In this document: positions 50,201 through 64,000 of the stretch, in pieces | Numbering within the stretch: position 1 is the first letter of the stretch | Layout of the letters: each line of letters starts with the position of its first letter | Assembly (NCBI GenBank): GCA_021613335.1 | Contig: JAJTWR010000338.1 | Location: forward strand, 67,501 to 131,500 | Direction: 5' to 3' | From: Whitmania pigra | Taxonomy: Eukaryota > Annelida > Clitellata > Hirudinida > Haemopidae | DNA length: 64,000 nt | The notes under the pieces: generated by a model | Database searches by the model: none | Seen by the model: the letters and a program-made list of their open reading frames with translations, nothing else | What the model was told of the DNA's origin: nothing | Program-made: the position numbers and the translations under genes

Positions 50201-50951
50201 CTGATTGAATCAAGAAAAGGCCTACATAGGATCATTATGTGTTGGTCTCTTGTAGCATAGAGGTAGTCTCTTTTCGTAAGCATCCCTGCTTCCTTTGTTG
50301 CCAATGGTTGTCAGGATCTTCATTTTAAAAAATTAATTTCATAAATAAAATATGCTAATTGGGTTTTATTTTTTATTAAGTCAATTTTATTCAAACCCAC
50401 TTGGAAATTGGATAATTTCTAAAGTCTAATCTAGTATGATTTTAATATTTCAAACATTACTTTATTGAGTCAATTTAGAAAACTTGTAAGAATTTTTGTT
50501 AATATGAAAGCTTCAATTACTACCCTGACATCTTCATTAGTGATTTTCTTTGAATCGATGGGCAAAACTCTATTCAAACCAGGACCTAGACCTTGATGGA
50601 ACTTAGCACAAGAACTGCATATAAAAACTCCCAGCATGCAATTTATGTGAGTTACATCTGTAAATATATTGCCAATCTGGTTAAAATGCCACTTAATGTA
50701 GTGTTTGATGTCAAAATAGTCAATGTTAACAATGGCTTATGTCATAGTACAGACGTACTACGTTCTTCGTAATATACTTATATACAAATAAGATCAATCG
50801 GTTAAAAGAGTTCTTAGGATTTACCTGCGCTATTGCAATCAACACACTGTTTATTTCCATCTTTGTTTAAAAGATGAATAATATTCGATTGAACGTCATC
50901 ACAAAATTTCGAGCTCTTAAAATTCTCCGAATTTTCATTATCGACTTCCAT
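47233..50951 (-). CDS. ADAP: ArfGAP with dual PH domains (ADAP / centaurin-alpha)
   Basis: A cytosolic protein that in the family binds PIP3 and inositol phosphates through two PH domains and acts on Arf6. Exons in transcript order: 50951-50825, 50657-50524, 50317-50226, 49939-49744, 48971-48882, 48543-48484, 48158-48075, 47858-47724 and 47529-47233. All phases join, giving 404 residues (human ADAP1: 374). The ArfGAP zinc cysteines are C36, C39, C56 and C59 with canonical CX2CX16CX2C spacing. The arginine expected five residues after the last Cys (CX4R) is Gln64 (CAKFHQ), so GAP catalysis may be lost. PH1 starts near residue 148 (ILWKRGKDNKQFKLRRFVL) and PH2 near 271 (VKEGWLRKCGPEKT...RWVTL). 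The first ATG was chosen; the C-terminus is about 30 residues longer and hydrophobic. Confidence 0.92.
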
Positions 50952-52125
50952 CCCCGAATTTCCTTGCGAACGCAATTAGACAATAATAAAGGTATGGTGA
51001 ATGGCTTATATATCACGTTTCACACCTCAACGTAAACACAGGTTGAAATGCGATGGCAGAAAAAGGCCATCTCATTCGGCTTTACACGAACACTTATTTA
51101 TTTGAATTGGTATTTTAAGATAAATCTGTGAATTATTGTAACATTATCTAGATGTATCGATCGTCAATTAATAATAAAATGATAGTTGCTGAGATTAGAT
51201 CTTAAGCATATTAATGAACTTTTGCCATCCAAAAAAACTTTACTAATAACACTCACCACAACGTCACCCAATAAATCTAGTAATAACCACTGGAACAAAC
51301 TTACCTCTCACGTATTCCACATAAAAGACAGCTGAAGATAAATATACCAAATAAGGTCAAAAAATTGTACTTATGATGATTTTTATTTTGAATCCGGTAA
51401 AGAGAACAGAAGTGATGGTCTTTATGGCCCGAAAAGCTGGTTAGCCACCTCCATGCGAAGGTATTGCACTAGACACCAAAGCATTCCTGACCAATTTGCA
51501 AATCCACAAATATCCCAAGGAGCTTCCTATACACTATTGCAGATGTAAAATTCCAATGATAACACTAAATCCATAAAATACACACCTATTCCATGCTTAG
51601 CGATACTACCAATGCGAGGTAATATACCAGCGGACTTATGACAAAAATCAACAAATTTTTCTGTGGCACCTCTACAACACATTTCCCTTTGTTGCCCAAC
51701 TTATCCATATAGATAATACATATTAACCATATTAATAAAACATTAACTCATACACAAATTCCCCACAGGAACACCAACAAAATCTTCTCGTCCCATTTCA
51801 AATAACAGGTTTTCACCTTGTTGAGATTACCCACACAAACCCATAATTTGCTCACCTAATTGTCCACAGGCAGTGCAAAAAAATCATTTAACAAAATTTA
51901 CATTTGCTACCAGATTCCCCCTTGGAGAAAGAGTCAACAAAACTACCACAATTCTAGAACTTAGTAAACAAAAGCTTGACTAGTTTGTGCAAACAACCAC
52001 TCTTCCCAATTACCAAATTTTATTAATCAGATTGCAAAATTTTATTTAAGACCACTTCACAAGCACAAAATTTTAGTTTTTCCCGAGTCTATGTGGTCGA
52101 ACAAAGCCATTTCACCTGGGTCTTT
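50952..52125. other. Spacer and 3' UTR of the COX8-like gene
   Basis: From 51,240 to 52,080 the plus strand is conspicuously rich in A and C and poor in G, matching the sense of minus-strand transcription. It includes the ADAP promoter at its left and the COX8-like 3' UTR at its right. No ORF was supported. Confidence 0.5.
52018..52023 (-). terminator. Candidate poly(A) signal of the COX8-like gene
   Basis: AATAAA on the minus strand about 100 bp after the stop codon; a second is at 52041-52046. Confidence 0.5.
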
Positions 52126-52470
52126 TTACTCCTTGTTCCTGTACTGCTTAATATGGAACAAGACGTATATCGGAAATCCGAACAAACAAACTGCAAGTGT
52201 TCCGACGGCGATACCCTTGTCCTTCAAACACAAAAGTAGAAAATGTTACATTAAAACTTCTAAAATGAACTCCTAATTCAAAACTCTAAATATCACCACA
52301 AAAATGTTGAGAAAGTACGCACAAAAAGCCAATAAATTTTAAAATAAATAAAATCTTCGAACCAATGGCTTCAGTGGATAACGTGGAGGGCCATAGACGA
52401 CATTCCTTGTCTGATTAGCATTGAAGGCTTTTCTAACCAAAGGTAACCCACGAGTCAAAAAAGAAGACAT
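52126..52470 (-). CDS. Small mitochondrial inner-membrane protein, COX8-like
   Basis: Probably a cytochrome c oxidase accessory subunit. Two exons, 52470-52363 and 52221-52126, join in phase 0 to 67 residues. The first 35 or so residues are basic and Ser/Arg-rich with no acidic residue, like a matrix presequence (MSSFLTRGLPLVRKAF). The second exon encodes one membrane helix (IAVGTLAVCLFGFPIYVLF) followed by HIKQYRNKE. COX8 proteins end with a helix and then an HL..YR-type tail, and the size is similar. COX7-type subunits are the main alternative. The head-to-head position with UQCRB supports a respiratory-chain role. Confidence 0.58.
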
Positions 52471-52818
52471 TTCGAACCACAAAACTCCGTCCGGCCAAAC
52501 CAGTGTTCGAACGAGAATTCACCTTGAGATTCAAAAACAAGATGGAACGCAGCATTACTTAAAATCTTGCATAAACTTTGTTGTTAAAGTTTTATTATAA
52601 TTTAATTTTGCGTTTTTGTATAAAAAATTTTTAACTTTTTTTTAATTTTAAAATTAATTCTTATTTAAACGTACAATTATAAAATTAATTATATGTAAAT
52701 TAAAACAAAATTAATATTTAATTAAAATAATTTACTCCAAATTAAAATTGGATCTAGCTAATGGATCTATCTAAGAAGCCATCCAACTTTCGCCACTCTA
52801 ACATTTGAAGGTTAAAAA
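52471..52818. promoter_or_regulatory. Putative bidirectional promoter, COX8-like / UQCRB
   Basis: Only 348 bp separate the two divergent start codons of two probable respiratory-chain genes. The middle is very AT-rich. No specific binding site is claimed. Confidence 0.5.
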
Positions 52819-53624
52819 ATGGCCGGTGTCGGAGCTGCTAGGGCCGCTGGTAGGTTTTATTATAATTCTGTTTATATTATGTGGGAAATGGGTTCATGTA
52901 TAGATTAATTACAGTGCCAGGATGGCGTACATCTCTCAGAAAATTTTTTTTCAAGACCAGCGGCTACAATCAATTAGGTAAACTGTTACATAGTCGCTCA
53001 TATCAGTTCCAAGTGTCATATCAATGAAAACGTGATTTTAGGGCTGTTGTTTGATGACATTCGTGGGGATAGCCCGGAAGTTAAGGAGGCTCTTAGGCGT
53101 TTGCCTAAAAAGTTGCAAGACGAGAGGCAATTTCGTGTTACAAGAGCATTGTATTTGAACATGAGAAAAGAAATACTGCCAGAGCAAGAGTGGACCAAAT
53201 ATGAAGATGTAAGTTTTAAAAACTTAAATTATTTGCCAACCTTTTTTCTTAATTAATTTGACTTACAAATTTACTCAAAAATTAACTCACAAATTTTCTT
53301 TGTGGCAACTAATGATGTTACACTTAAGATGAAACACCCGGTTGGATGGGCCATCATACCAGTGCTTGTGTGGCAAACCACTGACCTTTCAATGTGAATT
53401 GGAATTAGTTAACTCATTGTACCTTCAACATCTGCTTAATTATAATTAAATTTTATTTAACTGGTGGGTGTGTGAGGGATGCACAGCTATTCCCTTCAAT
53501 GTCATGTTCATGCACCAAACTTAGTCGATAACAACATTTTTTCCAGGATGTTCGCTATCTGTGGCCTTACCTTGAAGAGGTTAAAAAAGAAATGGAAGAA
53601 CAAAAAGAATGGAAAAAGCAATAA
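52819..53624 (+). CDS. UQCRB: Cytochrome b-c1 complex subunit 7
   Basis: A subunit of respiratory complex III, on the matrix side of the inner mitochondrial membrane. Exons 52819-52849, 52915-52977, 53042-53208 and 53547-53624 join in phase to 112 residues; human UQCRB has 111. Family signatures: WRTSLRKFFF with GYNQLGLLFDD near the N-terminus, VKEALRRLPKKL, FR.TRALYLNM, ILPEQEWTKYE and YLWPYLEEV before a basic/acidic C-terminus. The ATG has the context AAAAATGG. A poly(A) signal lies 32 bp after the stop. Confidence 0.96.
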
Positions 53625-53655
53625 ATAACGACGATCTTGTGAAGTTTACAATTTG

Positions 53656-53661
53656 AATAAA
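53656..53661 (+). terminator. Poly(A) signal of UQCRB
   Basis: AATAAA 32 bp past the stop codon. Confidence 0.7.
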
Positions 53662-53801
53662 GCTCATTAGCTTACAAAATAATCTGATTTGTTTTGATCC
53701 CAACCCCACTATTTTGTTAGAATAGTCCCGATATTCATCTCATAATGGACAAAACTAATGGGTTGTTTAGAATCTTGCTCAGAGTCAAAAGTCATATTTG
53801 T

Positions 53802-53807
53802 TTTATT
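53802..53807 (-). terminator. Candidate poly(A) signal of eIF6
   Basis: AATAAA on the minus strand about 107 bp after the eIF6 stop; UQCRB and eIF6 are convergent with only 289 bp between stop codons. Confidence 0.6.
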
Positions 53808-53913
53808 AAGATAAGAGTCACAACGTCATAAGACTTCAGTTTGCAATTTTTTTGTTGGTTTCTTCTTTACGACATGCTACAATGAAAATATGAGCTTGTA
53901 AGGTGGGGAAATA

Positions 53914-55428
53914 TCAGGTAATGATATTATAATGTAAACACGTTGCAACCCACCTGTCGATGAGGGCCTCACGAGTGGCGTTTGGATTTTTGTGGCCGTA
54001 AAGATCTCCCAATTTGAACACGCTTTCTATGACCGAAATTTCTGTAGAAGTTGTATCTAGTCCGCAGAATGCCGACCAGTCGTTCACCACCATACCTCCT
54101 CCGATCAGCTCGCTGCCTCTGTTCACTGTTCCTGCCTGCAAGTTGTACAGCTTTGTAGTAATTGCCTCATAGGATATCAACTATTGTATGAGTTGTTTGT
54201 GATAACTGCTGCAAGTGCATTTACAAGAGGCAATGTGTATTAAATTGAAGCCAAGTGGGTCATCAACCTACCACAAGTGGCACCTGGAGAAGAGAGGACA
54301 ATTCATCCTGTTCCTCCATTTTGCATTTTGGGTGAACCTAAATATAATTTAAAAGGCCATTATGGTATGATGGCATGTTATGTTTTATAACAAGCTAATA
54401 TTAAAACTAGAATTCCAACCAAGCCTCCTTGATTTGAGAATGCGCAATACGAGCCGACAAGGACATTGCCAGCAATCGTGTTCCTGAAAACCTCCACATT
54501 CATTACATCAGCAATAAGTTCTTCTGTGTCCTGTTTAATATTTAATTCAGTTCAATCAGCAAGGAAGTCTAATGGTTATCCAATAGGGTTGAATTCCCAG
54601 CAACAGTCATAATATGTCATGTTTGAAACTCAGCCTGCACTGCCACAAGCACACTTGGGATGGACCATTGCATAAATGGTTAACAAGGAACATGTCTGTC
54701 TTTTGGCCATTTTTACATCAACAAAGTACATTGCATAGATAAGTATCTCACTCTATCAAGATCAGGATGAGCAAGGGCAACATAATCATTGCAAGCTATA
54801 ACATTTCCCAGAGCTGATAGTCTTTCTTCAATTCTCTGGATCTTGACATCATCAGGAAGAGAGTTCCTAATGTGCTGAAGTTCTTGGTCAGTTGTGTTTT
54901 CAGGCACTAGAAGACCATGCCTGTTTCCTAAAGACAGTTATTGCTATAAATGTAATATGGCAAAAACCTGAACTTTATAAATTAATATCCTTACCAACGC
55001 ACAATCTTCCTATAATCCTGCACCCAGCAATAGATGAATAAACTACAGGTATTTTATCTGCCAATTCACTCTCAAATGTACTGAAAAAACATTTTGAAGT
55101 TTATTGATGAGTACATTGAAGACCTCATTAATAACGAATACTAAATTCATCCCAAACTATGAATTTGAGGGTTGATGTACATGACACAAACATAAAATTT
55201 TACATAAAAATATTATCGGTCGATGATGTCACTTGAAACAAGTTAACTTAATAACATTGAATTTCTGTAAGTGACAATTACAAAATTGCTTATATAATGA
55301 CTAGGAATTGAAGAAACTTGCCTATAGAAGTTGGCTGAACCCCCAATGCCCACGAGACAGTATTTAGTTGTGAGTTTTGCAAAAACTCCAATCTCGTTGT
55401 TTCCCTCAAATTGGAGTCTCGTAGCCAT
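53914..55428 (-). CDS. EIF6: Eukaryotic translation initiation factor 6
   Basis: eIF6 binds the 60S ribosomal subunit, is needed for its nuclear maturation, and prevents premature joining with 40S. Exons in transcript order 55428-55322, 55080-54995, 54927-54752, 54530-54420, 54337-54272 and 54135-53914 join in phase to 255 residues (human 245). Signatures across the pentein fold: [77 protein letters not shown] and [18 protein letters not shown]. The first intron starts with GC rather than GT. The C-terminal tail after the conserved ALID is extended ([13 protein letters not shown]), where human eIF6 ends two residues later. The 5' end is head to head with kinesin light chain. Confidence 0.97.
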
Positions 55429-56842
55429 CTTGTATTAATAGCAAGTTAAATATCTAAGCGTCCGACTTTATCAACTTCGCTCTCGGCGTGGTGATATTTA
55501 GCGATATTGATTGCGAAACACTGCAACTGGTAGTTGCAACACAAATATTTTAAAATTTGTTGAATGTTATTTTTTTTATAATTTTTAACATTTTAATAAA
55601 ACAAAAATTTTATTCATTAAGTATTTATTTAGTAATTATAAATGTCTATTTCTAACGACTTTTAAGATATTTATTTGAAAACATTTTTAAATATAATAAA
55701 ATTTTAAATGCTGCATTAAAATAAAATATTTGAGACGTTTTAATAAAAATTAAGTGCCAAAACTTTACCTAGCGGATGTTACGTCACGCTTGGCTACTCC
55801 AAGGTTTTTGTTGACACGGACTGCTACTTATTTTTCGATAGTATTGTGGCATCATCAAATTGCTGCAAGAGATATAAATAATAGTTTGGAACACAAGGTA
55901 AATATAAAAAAACTCAATTTAATTGCCTTTAGGTCATCCAACGATTTTTTGTTAATTACTGTGATGTCATCTCATAAATCCAGGTGTTACTGTATGAACA
56001 TATGCAGGCAGGGATGTACATTAATATCATCATCATCATGTGTCACGTATCATGTGTATAGTATTTTGAGATTATGCTTCATTTGTTTGATTTGTGTATT
56101 ATCCATAAAAACTTTTAGTACATTTTATGTAAGCTTTAAATCAGTTCATTGATTTTAGATTTTATGGCAAAAAAGTAAGCTGTCTGATAAAAGAGTTTAT
56201 AAGGCAAATCTTTTGATATGTTTTCTGGATTAGAATGCGGTCAATTTATTTTATGGAAAAACTTTGTATTAAATGAAATATAGACATGAAATTTTAGACA
56301 TTTGTTTGTAGGAACTAGCTAATAGGCCTGAGTAAAAGATGATATTCGTTTTTTTTTAAATTTTTTGAAATTTTTTGAAATACCTTCAAAATGTTAAACA
56401 AGTTTATATTTGAATGTACATCTGTCACAGTTCTGCATTGATCTGCTTAAATCAATATCCTATTCGGTTAATGTAGTATATGAATGCACTTTCTAATACT
56501 CTTGAGGATGACTCATATACAGATATAGTGGTAGATTGAATTCATGTGAGGGTATACTTTTTGTTTTTTATTCTGTAAAATATAGCAAATGATTTTGAGG
56601 ATGACCAACAACAAGTTTATAGATATCATCTGTATCCATTCCCATTTCATCTGTAATGAAGAAAATTATTAATTGACTAGCCATTATATTTAATTACATA
56701 ATAGAGTATTATTCGTTCTGAAAGCAAGAATAACATATTTAAAGTGTTTAATTATGACTTTTTGCAGAAAAATAACCAAACATTGTTCTGTTCCTGGTGG
56801 TCACGTTTCTAAAATTAGGACTTGTTTAGTGTCGCCGAGCAA
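55429..56842. promoter_or_regulatory. Intergenic region eIF6 / kinesin light chain, with a likely 5' UTR exon
   Basis: eIF6 (-) and kinesin light chain (+) diverge from here. A GTAAAT donor at 55,898 after an open stretch from about 55,750, and acceptors at 56,769 or 56,820, suggest a non-coding first exon for the light chain. The rest (55,900-56,760) is AT-rich with no recognised feature. Confidence 0.4.
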
Positions 56843-63361
<6,519 letters not shown>

Positions 63362-64000
63362 TCGACCTGAGTCTTGCTTTGTGTCAGCTCCTTTTTGGGT
63401 CTCCAGTTTCAAAATTTGTTTCGAATTTCATTCCAAATCATATCAAGAAAAGGAATCCAGTGATTTCTCAAGATTATTACATCATCTGTTACAATTGTTA
63501 TCCCATTTGTTAATACTGTATTGGCATGAATCAATATCCTAATATGACTGATTTGTTGCTTTTGAGGTATGTTGTTGTACAATTTATTATTAATTGTGTT
63601 GTTTCCATATTTGGATTATATGCAAGAGGATGACTTTCAAATGATCGGTGCCTCGAGTTTTTTTTTTGTGGTGAGCGCTTGTAGAGTGGTATTGGTGAGT
63701 ACCTAATAATACTCTATGGATGTTGGTGTTGGGATACCTTATCTTGCTTCCTCCATGTCTTTCCATTAAAAAATTTGTGCTTGTGATTGACCTTGTCCTT
63801 GTGCTGTCCACGTTTTGACCTCTCCACTTGTTCTCAATTTCGAGATTCATTCCAATGCCAATCTAACCTTCTGCCATTCCATCGACGTTTATCAGTCGTT
63901 TTATAGTTGAAGAGGTTTGCATGCAGGTTTTCAGATAGCCACTCGATTCAATGGTCGCTCGCTCATTCAAGTATGCATGCACGATCGAATCGTCTCATCT
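63362..64000. other. Kinesin light chain 3' UTR and flank
   Basis: Non-coding sequence after the stop codon. No AATAAA was found before the window ends, so the transcript may end outside. No other gene is supported. Confidence 0.5.

Noticed and set aside
54560..54690. Possible SINE in an eIF6 intron resembling sequence at 53,340-53,410
   Set aside because: Only short words are shared, in inverted orientation; too weak to call without an alignment.

Overview
The window is nuclear DNA from an invertebrate animal. It is AT-rich, its genes are split by many short canonical GT-AG introns, trinucleotide microsatellites are frequent, and the decayed mobile elements (an L2/CR1-like LINE, tRNA-derived SINEs, a short Ty3/Gypsy LTR element, hAT-like non-autonomous elements) are typical of metazoans. 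Gene content and divergence suggest a lophotrochozoan such as an annelid or mollusc; that placement is an inference. All exon models below were built by hand: splice sites were read from the sequence, exon phases were checked to join, and proteins were recognised by motif and by remembered family structure. No search was run.

Layout: 1-10,482 (+) a membrane ADAM metalloprotease, 5' end outside the window, whose stalk is encoded by ten tiny in-phase exons; 11,512-11,673 a decayed copy of one ADAM exon; 12,678-15,997 (+) Deltex E3 ubiquitin ligase; 16,862-18,197 (+) the ciliary transition-zone protein TMEM107; about 20.6 kb (-) a small zinc-finger/arginine-tail ORF; 21.9-22.8 kb a LINE remnant with a long (TTA)n tail; 23,231-26,377 (+) a clean 14-exon gene I do not recognise; 27,843-30,509 and 35,670-37,712 (both -) two cationic amino-acid transporter paralogues, separated by a 3.2 kb Gypsy element that lacks an integrase; 38,183-39,464 (+) a short POLR2M/GRINL1A-like gene; 41,776-46,177 (+) an orphan peptide-receptor-type GPCR; 47,233-50,951 (-) an ADAP/centaurin-alpha ArfGAP with dual PH domains; 52,126-52,470 (-) a COX8-like protein, head to head with UQCRB at 52,819-53,624 (+); 53,914-55,428 (-) eIF6; 56,843-63,361 (+) kinesin light chain.

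The genes do not form one pathway. Two head-to-head pairs (COX8-like/UQCRB, both respiratory-chain subunits, and eIF6/kinesin light chain) look like shared promoters. The most informative observations are structural: the ADAM mini-exon array, a pair of equal-length homologous exons in kinesin light chain that look mutually exclusive, an ADAP homologue whose catalytic ArfGAP arginine is glutamine, a GC-AG intron in eIF6, and a tRNA-derived SINE family that appears to share its 3' end with the local LINE.
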